From: Astropecten irregularis
Lineage: Eukaryota > Echinodermata > Asteroidea > Paxillosida > Astropectinidae
Length of the DNA stretch: 64,000 bases
Assembly: GCA_963971285.1 (NCBI GenBank)
Contig: OZ020255.1
Coordinates: 2,480,001 to 2,544,000, forward strand
Direction: 5' to 3'
Position 1 is the first letter of the stretch, and every line of letters starts with the position of its first letter. A model generated the notes under the pieces. The model saw only the letters and a list, made by a program, of their open reading frames with translations, was not told the origin of the DNA and searched no databases. A program made the position numbers and the translations under genes. Of the stretch, positions 11,004 through 22,529 are shown in pieces.

Positions 11004-11285
11004 ATGAAGATGGTGCTGGTAGAAACATACCATTAAAATATTTCCAGCTGAAATGGTGTATTTATCCATAGATTAGTAAAACAAAGACCGAAAACAGTTT
11101 GATCTCAGGATAAGATCAAAATCATTCTTGATGTTGAATAAGAAAATTTGAGTCGGGTTGGCGCTATTTTCTCCTGACTCAGATGTCCGATTGGGCTCCA
11201 ATGTTCACAGGTTTGATATTTTATGTACATTTCGGATTAGACAAAGTGTGAGTGCTGTTATATGATATTTACCAATCATGTATTA
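11004..11285 (+). repeat. Dispersed repeat R1, copy 2
   Basis: Begins ggtatgaagatggtgctggt and runs through cagatgtccgattgggctc to atttaccaatcatgtattata. It is in the opposite orientation to copies 1 and 3 and matches 52637-52925 throughout its length. Confidence 0.8.
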
Positions 11286-12042
11286 TACCTTCAAACAAAT
11301 ATATTAACGTGTTGTGTCTCCAGAGCGGATTATCATAGCAATATTTGATCTTAAAACTTGGTTTACCACCTATACATGTCACATTTGCAGCTTATTTTTT
11401 AATAAGAATTTACTCGCCACACGATCATAAGGGGGCCACTCAAGGTGAGGGCCAGAGGAAACGCTAGCAACAGGATTTCATTAAGAATCCAGGAAGGTTA
11501 CATGTAGCTATTCTTAAATGTAGGACAACATGCCTCCATGTATTTTACAGAGAATGCAGTTTTATCTCGTCCTTTTCAAGATTCTATGTTGAATATTTCC
11601 TCAACCCTGTAACCTATCTTCCTTTAGATTGAATGTCAGTTCCTATCTTCAGCTCCACTGAGCATCTCCTTATTCTTTCTCCCTTAACATGAGAAACTCA
11701 AGGTCTGCTGAGGGAGAAAAACAAGAAGGAAAAAGAGAGAGAAACGAAACAACAAGAAGAGAATGTGCGGTTTTGTTTCTATTTGCCTGTTAACTATGAT
11801 GGTCTGAAACATCAGGGAATACAATTCTAAATATTTGGGGTACACAAATGAACTCCCCATTTCACTCACAAACAACGATTCGTTTGAAGCCTCCTCATTA
11901 GAAATGTCATGTTATTAATGTAATTCTGATATCGAATTTGTAAATGCAAAGAAAGCCCCGAAGGTATAAAGCTCACAGAAGACATACATATTCGCTATGT
12001 TCAAGTAGCAGACGTTGTATTGTGTACAACGGTGGCGAACAT
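11286..12042. other. No recognised gene
   Basis: Purine/pyrimidine-rich stretch near 11700-11760 (aggagaaaaacaagaaggaa and similar). Otherwise nothing supported. Confidence 0.4.
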
Positions 12043-12275
12043 GACAGAATAGCACCCACACTTTGTCTAATCCAGCATGGACATGAAATAATCAGCCTGA
12101 GACAATTTGAGTTCAATCGGACATCTTAGTCCCGAGAAAACAAGAATAAAGATTTGTGACCTTGCCAAGATACAAAAAAGAAATGTCCTTTGGTGTTAGG
12201 TGTATCTTTGTCTGGATAAATTTCAGAAGGACATATTTTAACAATACGTTTCTACCAGCACCATCTTCATACCCT
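12043..12275 (-). repeat. Dispersed repeat R1, copy 3
   Basis: Reverse-oriented copy ending (on plus) in tttctaccagcaccatcttcatacc, with an internal region more diverged than in the other copies. Confidence 0.7.
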
Positions 12276-12438
12276 GAATATACGTAAAAATGTCAACATT
12301 TCTATTTCGTTTGCTACCAATGTTGTACAAGCACTTTAAATTTAGCTGGACAAGCAATTGGACTATTAAGCTATGATGTTTACACTGGATATAGTTTCTT
12401 TCATATCAAATACGAACACAATGAATGATCCCACTCAC

Positions 12439-12590
12439 CTGTTTTAAGAACTTGGAGTTGTCAACGTCAGGAAAGTCAACTCCTTTTGACTGTTGGATCG
12501 GACGCCAAACGCCCCATCCCAGGACGACACAAACATCACACTGGCGAGTTTCAGAGCGAGTTGACTCTATGACTGCTGCGTGTTGCCGTG
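12439..12590 (-). other. Candidate 5' UTR exon of the CUB/LDLa gene
   Basis: The minus strand shows a good donor, AAACAG|gtgagtgg, at 12439. The signal-peptide exon at 7700 needs an upstream partner and no nearer donor looks as good. The exon end near 12590 is arbitrary, because the transcription start is not visible. A palindromic TGCGCATGCGC lies just upstream. Joining to 7700 would give an intron of about 4.7 kb. This is inference from splice signals only. Confidence 0.35.
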
Positions 12591-12617
12591 ATTAGACGTG
12601 TAATGAGCTCTGCCGAG

Positions 12618-12628
12618 TGCGCATGCGC
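12618..12628. promoter_or_regulatory. NRF1-type palindrome TGCGCATGCGC
   Basis: An exact match to the nuclear respiratory factor 1 core palindrome, in a locally CpG-rich patch just upstream of the candidate first exon. Such sites are common in TATA-less animal promoters. Its use here is inferred. Confidence 0.4.
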
Positions 12629-12639
12629 TGTTCATAACG

Positions 12640-15395
12640 TAGGCGTGTTGATCGTGAAAAAGCACTTACCTATCTGCCAATCATATACAAATGTTATTTC
12701 CAATAGACACTGTCTAGATAAGAAACTTTCTAGTTTTGTTTATCTCCTCCCCCCCCCCCCTTTCAAACTACTCAAACCATCCAACCAAATTGTTAACCGG
12801 GTTACATTAATGAATGCAATTACTTTGACATGATTTTCGTACAGACAGCTTGAAATATTTTGTGTGCATATGTTTATTTGGCGGGGTTGGGGTGTTTGAT
12901 GTCGTTGTTGTCTGACGTTTATTGTTGTTGGTTTATATTGTTTTCGGTGTAATAAATGTCATGCATTCAAGGTGCGTTGAAATATGAACAGCCTTCTCAG
13001 CTTCTGTTACAAATTGTTCTGCTGCAATTCGCAAAAGGTTCTGCAAAACCCAGGTCTGCCTTAAGCCTTCCGCACACGAGCAGCTTCTAGGGTTGAATGA
13101 AGAAGTTAATTCGTGAACCTTGGCGTGAGCACTTGGCGCTCTTGTTCGGCAAGCTTTACGGCACATACAGACCTGCACAATTTCAAAGGGTCGTTCCTAT
13201 CGCAAAAAAAAAACTTCCTTTAATTTGGTAAATTTTGAGCTTTGAACGTCGCAAACATTATTTCAATTGATGTTGTATTGAACAGAGATTCACCTTTTTG
13301 GTATAACATTCAATAAGATTCAATGCCAGGTATAAGCAGAACCTTAATAAAAAACATTTGTTTTTGTTCCATGTGTTTGTATATCTTTACCTTAAGGAAA
13401 ACAAACCAAGAAAGCTAACGGACCGATGCTTATACAGTTAAACAATGAAATACAACTACCTCTCAGCTTAATACATCAATAGTTGTATTGTGTGTCGTGG
13501 GCACAATCGAGCATTGAATTAGCGACCGACAGATCAAACATCAAAATGCGCTGTAATGAAGTCGACCTATTTGTTATACTAAAATCCAAACAATTTCCGG
13601 GAGACTCTTTCTCCTGGCTCTATTAATGCAACACCTCGTCTCCATCATCAATTGACTAATAGTCAAAACTGGGGCGAGAGACAAGTGACGAGCAGATAGA
13701 GCAGCTGCAACAAGCGTTACTGATGGCGCCATTTTGTCTGTTACTTGGAGAGCCATGTTTGCTACATATCATAATGCATATTGCAGATTTTAAGCACTTT
13801 ATAATCTAGACGTTTCTCGAGACACATCCAAAAGATGGGGGACGCCCACTGGCGGATATAGGGTAGGAGGAGGGGTGAGGGCTGGTGCGTTCAGCCGCCC
13901 ACCTATATCAATGTAACCATGGAGGATGGTCTTCCTCAGTGAGTGATGTAACATTCAGTGATTGTTGCTATAGGTGCTGTAGACCTAGGTTTGGTGTATT
14001 ACTAAGGCATGAACACAGTGATAACCGCTCGCTAAGGACAGACTACGGAAGACCAAGATAGGGTCTATGGGTACTGCGTACTGTTTCATTCACAACCCAT
14101 ACTAACGTACGTGCAGAAGGCAACTGGTGATGTAGTCACCAGATACAGGTATTGAGATGGCATAGTCTCAATATTCGAAGAAATGATTTAAAATAAGTAA
14201 GAAAAGGTGAACTTATACAGAAATCATAGGGGCTTTGCTTCTATACACAAAGGGACATGGCTTGTATTATTACCTAAACATACTTGTTTGTGGGACTTGT
14301 TTAATAATAATATACAAATGAATTCTTATAAAACAAGGGATGTGTTTGGAGGATTCGATATGTGTGTGGGACAATGTAAATTTATGTACTGAGTGATTTA
14401 TCCAAATAAGGCCGTATTATTTGTCTTGGCCTCACTTTCCCGGAATGATGCCGATACCCTTGTGGGTAAGAGAAAGGTCACTATGAGACGATGTACGTGT
14501 ACCCGTACGTGTACACCGTACGTGTATATTAATTATTAGGCACGTTATCACACACCAAAAAGCGCGACTATTATGATTATGGTACAGCAACTGGTGAACG
14601 AGAATGTCTCAACTGTTATTGATTAGGCTGACAGTTATTAAATGGAAGGAAACCACGTACTCTGGCGCAACGAAGCAGAAAACATCTTTCATAAAAAAAC
14701 CCACATGTCATATTGGGCACAATTAGTGGTAGAACCGCCTCTTTCATAACTCTCTGGCAGCCATCCAGGCTGAATGTCTTCACGTTTAAGGTCACCAGAG
14801 CTTGAAGACAAAGTTTGTACTTGCCTTACTTACTATGACCATATACATGTATGTATTAATATCAACAAGCGCACTTTTGCAGACTTCTTTTGCCTTTTTG
14901 ACATTTGCTTTCTTCAGGAAAGTATTTTTTCGGGATGAAGTTCAAATCTCTCTTGTATTAAAAGAAGAGATGGAGGTCCTCTCACCATGATAATTATGAC
15001 TAACGTTTTTTTTTTTTTTTCTCGATGCTTTATGATCCTAACAGGATCGTTTTACAATCATCTTAATATTATTTATTTCTGGTAATGACGACAAGGATTC
15101 CTCAAAAGTGCCCTAGGCACTGTAGCTCGAAAGCCTGATGAAACCTTTTATGGAAAGTTGATGAGAAGAAGATACAGTTTAAGATGTGTGAGAAAAATCC
15201 CAGAGTTATATTCTGAGTTAAACCCACAGAATCAGGTAGGGACTGAAAACCCAATCCACTTGTGGACCGAGCCGGAAAAAAAAAATTCTTCCTGAAATGC
15301 TGTATTTATCCGGAAAAGAGTAAAATCAATGACCAAAATTATATGAACCCGGTCCGCAGAGGTGAAAGACGAGGAAGATCCGCTAAACCAACCAG
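12640..15395. other. Intergenic, no firm gene
   Basis: Short minus-strand frames at 12933-13178 and 13574-13756 have no recognisable domain. The second has two in-frame ATGs with reasonable context and an Ala-rich start, but no splice site follows. Local oddities are cgtacgtgtac repeats near 14490-14530 and a block at 14721-14790 (agtggtagaaccgcctcttt ... aggctgaatgtcttcacg) that resembles the right flank of the 18809-27367 unit. Confidence 0.4.
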
Positions 15396-15470
15396 GGGCC
15401 GAGTTCACTAACGCATTGCGATGGATTTGGGCTTTACGATGATCGCAAAGCGTTAGTGAAATCGAGCCCT
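15396..15470. repeat. Short inverted-repeat element (gggccgagttcactaacgc family)
   Basis: The ends gggccgagttcactaacgc and gcgttagtgaaatcgagccc are inverted copies around a 35-bp core containing atttgggctttacgatgatcgc. Related copies lie at about 51925-52052 and 52120-52190. This looks like a miniature non-coding repeat. Confidence 0.7.
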
Positions 15471-15494
15471 GACTCGCCAAAACTCTGCGGAAAC

Positions 15495-15575
15495 TGATTG
15501 ACTTTAAAGTCATTGAAAAGTGAACAAAGAAGAATTGACTGGAGCGGGATTGGAATCGGCGACCTCCTGGATCGT
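15495..15575 (-). repeat. tRNA-derived repeat, terminal fragment
   Basis: The string gtcattgaaaagtgaacaaagaagaattgactggagcgggattgga, then atcggcgacctcctgga, matches the outer end (B-box side) of the fold-back repeat at 54561-54955. Only the terminal piece remains. Confidence 0.65.
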
Positions 15576-17345
15576 TTTACACTATCTTCATAATGATGGT
15601 TTAACAACAACAATCCGAAGGGACGTCTCGAATGGTAAAAAGGCATCATTAACCCTTGAGAAGGATCCTGCTCAGGTTGAAACGTCAGTCCCTCCTAACT
15701 GCAAGAACGACCATAATTGAAATATTTATTCCATACAAACTTCCCTGTTATTTAATGTGCCAAACGCTTAGTTTCAAGTCCCATGGTCAAGCGTACGACA
15801 GAACATTTAAAGACTTAGAAAGGAAAATGACAAAAAGACAAAATAAAAGACAGACAAAATAGCAGTGTCAGGCAGATGCATGTACACTTTAAGAACATCA
15901 AACAAGTGATATTTATTACATACGAAAAATGAACAAAGAAGAAAATCGTAATCAGTCTACAAATTAACAATATAACGTGATATTAATTACATAATAGGCC
16001 AATTAATTCATTAAGAGAATTTAAATACTGCCGCTGGATTCGACTCGGGACTCGAGAATAGGGAGTTCGGCTCTCTCTCTGCCTCAACCGGGGTTTCATC
16101 GCTGTCAGGAACTCGCATACAGTGAGTATGAGTTATCACAACTCAGAATAGCCAGCTTAAAGGTCACCACTCAGAACAGTCACAGAACCAGCCAGACATC
16201 GCAGTTCAGAGCGGTCAGATTATACGGCTGCCACACCTGAGTTAAAGTCACGGCAGCGAAGGGTAGAATATTGGCACCCGTATAGGTGATGAGGTTTTTC
16301 CGGTCAGCATCCCACCTCGAGTCCCAAGTCAAAGGAAGGCGAGTCCTACATCTACATAGACTTTTATACAAAGGCATTCAGCATTTATACATTTAAGCGC
16401 ATCTACTTCAAATACGTTAATTTAGAAACTTCCACCTGATACCACCAAGTAAAACACACATTAAACCAATAAAGTTGGCTTCGGCAATACTTGCGAAAGG
16501 AATATTAAAAAAAGGTAATACTTGGTCTGCATCCGTACCATCTCTCTACATATTGATTGTTGCTAATTTGCTCTAAATGAGATAGATTCGGATCTTCATG
16601 ATCATTAATCTGTTTCACTTGACAACATATTGACGTTTTAACTGTTCACGACATCCACATTTTAAAATATTTTATATCACACCAATGCCATTACTAAGAC
16701 ACTAAGATTCGGTTAAATTGAAACAGAAAGGCATAAATTCTGATTATTTTTCTTCTGTTTGGTTTATAGGATTATAATTATAAAATAGCTACTGACCTCC
16801 TCCTGAATATCAGGGATGTTATTGATTTGTTGCTCATGATTTCCTGCCCAAATCCGCTGAACTGAATCACAGTACACCGATACGGTACCCGTATCTGGGC
16901 CGATACCTTCTAAGCAGAAATTTGTCCTGATGGATGTAAATGTTTCTATGATATTCAGTTCGATATTACGATGCTCTTTTAGGGCCAGTTTCAATTATTA
17001 TTTTGTATTAATTTAAATGCCAAATTTGTCCTGATGGATAGAAATGTTTCTATATTTTGATATCACGATGATCTTGGAGGGCCAGTCCTAGGCAGTTTCA
17101 ATTATTAGATAAATTTAACAGCTATGATAACAATGTCAAATAGCGTCACCCTCTTAGTCTTCCTTCTATGGCGTCATTTCGCAAAATGTTGGTTGAATGA
17201 CAGTTGATTCCCTAGTCTGGTAGCCCCTTCTCTGCATATCTCATCAGTCACATTAACTTGAATAAGTACTTTTTCCGGGTTTTTTTTATAAAGCAGGTTA
17301 ATTGAGCCATTCTGTCCGACGGACACTTCTGTATGTCAGGCCTAG
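15576..17345. other. Intergenic, no firm gene
   Basis: Contains ggatcctgctcaggttgaaacgtcag at 15663, similar to cgatcctgctaggattgaaacgtcaa at 33123, a dispersed motif I associate with Penelope-like element ends. A minus-strand frame at 16180-16377 has weak resemblance to a Cys-loop receptor segment (LTWDSRWDADRKN, VWQPYNLTALN), too little to call. Confidence 0.35.
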
Positions 17346-18083
17346 CTAGTTGCTTGAGCAGAAGTCAACTGCGATATCATGGGACACCGCCTTCATTCCA
17401 CCCTCTCTGACGTCAGTAGATTTGACGGTCATTTTGTAGTCTCCATTCTGAGCTTGTGAATCTTGAGTGATGTTGTACACGGACTGTCCTTGCATCGCCA
17501 CTTTGGAGAGATGCTTGGATTCCAGTGCTTCGATGAGCTTGGCAGAAAGGCACTGCTGATCGGCTGCAGCTCCGGTGCATACGTCAGGGCGGGAAACTAA
17601 CTTCTCGCACATGTAGGACTTCAATAGATTGCAACCAGACATTATTTTCCACTGTCCATTTTCTCTTGCCGAGCCTTCTGCGGTAATGACTGGACACTTT
17701 CCCAATGTCCAATCAGTCGACGGTGACCAGTTTCTATATTGGGTATCGACTCGGTCTTCTCCTTCGACTCAACTCCACACGCCGTTTCCATCCCCAGTGC
17801 AGCCAATCCACATACCCCAGTCGAAATTTGATGCGTCACGCAGCGCAAACATGAAATCGTTCTCTGACTGAGAAGAAGGCATGGCCAGGTATGCACAGTG
17901 TTTCTTACAACACTCAACGGCATCGGCGTAGGTTAGTATGTCTGTACCACAAGGTTGCATCTTGTAAAGAGAGTTACCCCACTGGGTCCATCCAGTCTTC
18001 ACACCGATTGCAGTTGGGCTGATTCCAGACAGAAATAAACTCACTGCTGAGGTGAAACGCACCAGTAATTTCACATCGATCAT
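17346..18083 (-). pseudogene. C-type lectin gene interrupted by one in-frame TGA
   Basis: The single-exon reading frame spans 246 codons including stops. The first about 27 codons encode a signal peptide (MIDVKLLVRFTSAVSLFLSG). Codons about 30-161 form a C-type lectin fold with GWTQWGNSLYKM, the helix containing AVECCKKHCAYLAMP, the WIG core, YRNW and a final CNLLKSYMCEK. A tail of about 84 residues follows with no domain I recognise. Codon 105 (plus 17769-17771) is TGA, in the Gly-Val-Trp-Ser segment just after the WIG core, with the same frame continuing intact for 140 codons. EPN or QPD and WND sugar-binding motifs are not seen, so calcium-dependent sugar binding is doubtful. Alternatives are a recent pseudogene, a sequencing or strain variant, or readthrough. 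I favour a recent inactivation. Confidence 0.7.
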
Positions 18084-18460
18084 TATGGTGATTGAAAAAT
18101 GTGTAGTCTATTAATTAAAGCTCCTGGAAATTGTACACTGAATCTTGGTGAGATTCTGTAGCTATCGTAGCGTCATACAGGTCCTCGGTCCACCTTAGAA
18201 ATGAGTGAATTTTGAAGGAAGAGTCTTACGTATCGTCTTGTACTCTCGTGCAGACTGTATCGTATACTGGTCTAACGGCTCATTCAGGTACCAACTCTGA
18301 CGCAGCTTCAAATTCACCTATATTCACACGTTAATGAACCTATCTAAAAGCTAGGTTTTCAATGCCATTATAAGTTCCATTACATTAAGTATCGCGCCAT
18401 TTCAAGACATATTGTTATCATTGTAATTAATGGCATTAGTGTAATTAGAGGTACTCATCC
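18084..18460. other. Upstream of C-type lectin gene; no gene
   Basis: Would contain the lectin gene's minus-strand promoter. I see no convincing TATA box. Confidence 0.3.
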
Positions 18461-18808
18461 GTGAGCTGCTCTTCGCCGATGACGCAGCCTTGACATCTCA
18501 CACGGAGGACGGCCTTCAGCAGCTTGTCAGTCACTTCTCCCGAGCCTGCAAGGAGTTCGGACTGACAATCAGCCTGAAGAAGACGAATGTCATGCCCAGG
18601 ACGCAGTCTCCCCAACATCCATCACCATTGACGGCTACACCCTAGAAGTTGTGGAGAACTTCACGTACCTTGGTTCCACCATCTCAAACTCACTGACCAT
18701 CGATATGGAGGTTAATTACAGGATTGCCAAGGCAGTAGCAGTCATGGCTCGCCTTAACCAGAGGGTTTGGAACAACGCAAACCTCAAATAGAAAACCAGG
18801 TTGCGTGT
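18461..18808 (+). pseudogene. Non-LTR retrotransposon reverse transcriptase fragment
   Basis: The plus strand encodes the RT catalytic box in ELLFADDAALTSHTEDGL, then FSRACKEFGLTISLKKTNV, one frameshift near 18600, and then SITIDGYTLEVVENFTYLG (with GSTISNS following) and RIAKAVAVMARLNQRVWNN. This is the palm-to-thumb region of a LINE-type polymerase. It stops abruptly at about 18808, exactly where the 60-bp repeat A1 begins, so it is probably the insertion target of the next element. Confidence 0.85.
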
Positions 18809-18868
18809 CTATTTGCATCGATGTGAACGTTGAGGGCGACTGATGATATATCAGTCGCGATTCTGTAG
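18809..18868 (+). repeat. Terminal repeat A1 (60 bp)
   Basis: Identical to A2 at 27096-27155. It contains the perfect hairpin gcgactgat-gatat-atcagtcgc (18836-18858). It starts ctatttgcatcg, the near reverse complement of the end of repeat B. Confidence 0.9.
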
Positions 18869-20629
18869 CCCCCGTAGGTGGGTGTGCTGTTTGCCTGGTC
18901 AGCACAAAGGTCCTTCATTTCCCCAGAAAGCAATGGATTCCCTCCAGAAATAGGAAGGTGATATGGTACAGTTGATAGGAAGGTGATCGTTACCCTTAGA
19001 GCTCGGGAAATGCAAGGTAATGGCGTTTTATCCTGTTTTAATGAGGAGAATTCAGGGTTCTTCGGCGATCGGGATCTTTGGCCCCGCCCCTAATACATAA
19101 TATAAGGGAGGTTCCTGAGTTGGACTTTGTGTCCATGGACACCGATTGAGTTGTCGGTATATACAGGATTTATATATAAAAAATAAAATTGTTGGAAGTC
19201 TTCCATGGGTAATCGTGTAAATCGAAGATTGTCGGAAATTCAGCCAAGGGGGAAGTGGCCAGGTGCATATTGCATTGGGTATGAGACCCTGCACGGCTGA
19301 GTGGTTCAGAGCAATTGCAGTATTTTTATATTGTGTGGCAAAGCGCAGCGCATTTAGGGTGCGGTCCACGCCCATGCCTTTCAGGTCAGGAGCATTCCAC
19401 CACATAATGGAGTGGCCATTCAACTTACGCATTCAATGGATCAGTTCGGTGAGGATCAGACCGCATACATTATGCGATGCCGTAGAGGTCATTCCCGTTT
19501 TTTCATTTACCAAGGGAGTTCTAGAGGATGATGGCAGTTTAATACTGATTATGATAGATTAGTAGAATAAAGGGGAACCCGGCTCAGAAAACGATTACAT
19601 AATGTGAAGTTGAATGAACAGAGTACACTGTAGATATTTTGGGCTCATTGGCAAGGCGTACATGGTACCATTCTAGCCTTTTGTGTTTATAGGTATCGTT
19701 GGGTTGGTTGCGTACAGAGCAGAGAAATCTTTCTCTTGCGTCGGTCTAGCCTCAGGCATTGTAAAGTGGCCATAGATGGTTAGGGTTTATACTGAACGAA
19801 CCCTAGGTCCCCTATTATGAATATTTATACACCCTGTATAAGGGTGCAGGCATATATTTAATGCGGCATCTCGACCGAGGCATAATTTGAGGGGTTTCGT
19901 ATATGAATTATACGCATACAATTTTCGCATTTATGGGTGGTTGTGTAGGCATAGGTGTGTATGCATGTCTATTGGGGGACAAACATGCCCTTTTTTCACA
20001 TTATTTCGGGTTTTGTGTTGTTCATCTGGTTTAATCAATTTGTTGATTGCCTCATATATGATCCTTTTTAATAGGAGGACGCTGGGGCCCGTGGCGATGT
20101 CGGCGAGCCGGTCAGTGCTCCATGGAAAGGTCTCTCTCTGTACTCCAGACAGCAGATGAAATTCATGTTTTCAGAATTTGCGTCCAGGGCGGATGGGATG
20201 ATGTGTGTCCCTACGTGTGGGGTTCGGAGGAAGGCGTGGCACGGTCTCGCTCTAACCTTTGCCCCAACCGGGGGCCCACAAGAGGGAAATGAGAACGAGT
20301 CCCCAACACGGGGCGACGCCACGAGGAGACAGATGCCTTTAAGACTCGGTAAGGTTCATCCCAGCAAGGACGCAAGGACCTATAGGTGCCGGCCCCAGCG
20401 GATTCAAATGGCAACAGGAGTGCCATGCACGCCATACTCAAATTCTTCTCAGGGGTTTCTGGATCGAGTGGCCGTCCAGGATTACTGCCCCTTTTGCGCG
20501 CCACAGATGAAGCAATCAGGAAACAAGTAGGGCGTGTTTATGTCTGTGATTCAAAAGACTGAGGGAAGAAGGGTGGAGGTTTAAAGAATGGCTTCGGGCC
20601 AGTAAAAATAATCGTTGGCTCAATATGGC
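18869..20629. other. 5' interior of the split-repeat unit, no gene recognised
   Basis: Short frames occur on both strands (for example 19052-19432 minus and 20156-20530 plus), none with a family I can name. Stop codons are frequent in all frames. If this region once encoded Gag or RT, it is heavily decayed. Confidence 0.4.
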
Positions 20630-20659
20630 ATGAGGTATTGCACAGGGGGAAATCTCTAA

Positions 20660-21340
20660 CATACTACAAACAGTCGTAGGGGGAAATCCCCGGTGCCACT
20701 ACATGTATACTGTACGAGAGGTGCAAAGACTCAAAGAGCATGACGGTGCGGTTAGCCGTGAATGACTGTGGCTCGAGGATATCAGTTGATGTGCAGGAGA
20801 AAAGCCCCAACGCGCTAGGAACAGCCGTAGGGGGAAGGCCCGGTTCAGCTCTGTTGTATGAACGGTGCAAAGACTCAAAGAACATGAGGGGTCAGCTATA
20901 GACGTGAATGGATGTGGCTAGAATATGAGGTTTTGCGCAGGTGAAAAGCCCCTAGCCAGAGACAGCCGTAGGGGAAGAGCCCTGGTTCGGCTCTGTTGTA
21001 TGAACAGTACAAAGACTCAAAGAGCATGAAGGGACAGCTATAGCCGTGAATGGATGTGGCTAGAATATGAGGTTTTGCGCAGGTGAAAAGCCCCTAACAT
21101 CAGAGACAGCCGTAGGGGAAAAGCCCTGGTTCGGCTCTGTGGTATGGACGGTACAAAGACTCAAAGAGCATGGTTTGTGAATGGCTGTGATTTGAGAGCA
21201 TGGGTTATGCGCGGGGAGAAGCCCCAGCGCGCTAGAAACAGCTGTTGGGGAAAAGCCCCGGTTCGGCTCTGTTGTATGAACAGTGCAAAGAGCATAAGGG
21301 TACAGCTAGCCTTGAATGGCTGTGGATTGAAGTACAGTGT
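20660..21340. repeat. Tandem repeat of about 135-150 bp, five copies
   Basis: Copies begin near 20669, 20821, 20963, 21106 and 21238 with acagccgtaggggaaaagcc, then ggttcggctctgttgtatga, then gtgcaaagactcaaagagcat, then gtgaatggatgtggctagaa and gaggttttgcgcaggtgaaaa. Each unit carries two G-run/C-run snapbacks. Confidence 0.85.
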
Positions 21341-22529
21341 ATCAGTGAGATCCTTTGAGATTCAGGTATTTTGTGCCGTCATGGCAGTCGTTTTTTGCAC
21401 TCTGTGAAAGGGTTGTGATGGTGCATGCTCAGATCCGGTGTTTGAAAATGTATGCCCGGATTCAAGGCTAAGTTTGTCTAAGGGTCCGCGACTATCCTTT
21501 TAACCCTAGAGGGTTTGGCAGTGGGATTTATTCACAGTTAAGGTGCAGGACCCATACAGAAACTCAGTGTCTTCTCATGCTTTTAAAACAAGGGGAAAGG
21601 GGGAAATCCCGGCCATACATTTATTGGGTTTTACGTGGACAAGTTGCATCAGACGCAGCTCTCAACGTGGCATGAGAACGTCAATGACAGCGGTTTTTCC
21701 ATTGGAAGCATTTTTTCATATCCCAAATCTGCTTGTGGTGTTTATATTTGGCCCGCTCGCACCTTTTCGTAGGCGCTACTCTGTTATAGTGGGCCTGTTA
21801 TGTGTTGTTTGCGCCAAAATAAAATGGAAACAACAGACAGATTGTCGGTTGGGAAATGCCCGGTTTGATCGGGAAAAAACCCGCACAGTGGAAAATGTTC
21901 TTGTTGGCTCCCGCCTTGGGGAGGGGGAAAACCTCCGCCTGGAGGAGTTCAAGGATGGGTCTTGGGTCTAGATCGTTTGGGGTCACGACCTCTGCGATCC
22001 TTGCTATAGCCCGATGGGGAAATCAATCAATCATTGGCAATCATGATAAATTAAGGGAAATGTGGTATATATGGGACCTGACTCTGTCGTGAGTATATTC
22101 GGTATTCACGTATTTTATATATTTTGTATTTAATAAGTCGGCAGCAGTCCGTTTTTCTTGGGTAGAAGCAGTCGTTTATATCAGGTCAGGCGTTTGAAAA
22201 TGAGGAAAATAGGCTAAATGGGATGCCCAAATGTGGGGAATATGGCCTCATACTTATGATAATAAGCGTTGGTACGGGACAAGCCCTGCCCAACAAAGGG
22301 AAGGGGGAGGAGAACGCCCACGTTTTGCAGGATGCGCCCCTGAAGTTGTGTTCAGGGTGTGGGGAAACCCAATCGAATTCTAATGAATCGCAAACTTGCT
22401 TGCAGGAAGTGATTGCCCTTGTCGGGGCGGGTGACATGCCCAATCTATACCCAGAGAGGGGGGCTAGGCCCCAACATTACATTTTTCGGGCGATGTACAT
22501 GTAGGTCAGACACACGCAGCCTTTATTGA
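21341..22529. other. Single-copy interior with scattered G-run/C-run hairpins
   Basis: No gene recognised. Snapback strings continue between the two arrays: gggggaaatcccgg (21600), gggaaatgcccgg (21851), cgggaaaaaacccg (21869) and ggggaaaccc (22359). Confidence 0.5.

Noticed and set aside
13574-13756. Short frame beginning with two in-frame ATGs as a signal-peptide exon
   Set aside because: No donor site at a plausible place and no matching downstream exon.
16180-16377. Cys-loop receptor exon
   Set aside because: Only a vague similarity (LTWDSRW, VWQPYNLT) with no splice sites or flanking exons.
17769-17771. Selenocysteine codon in the lectin
   Set aside because: No SECIS element could be identified by eye and selenoprotein lectins are not an established family; kept only as a check item.
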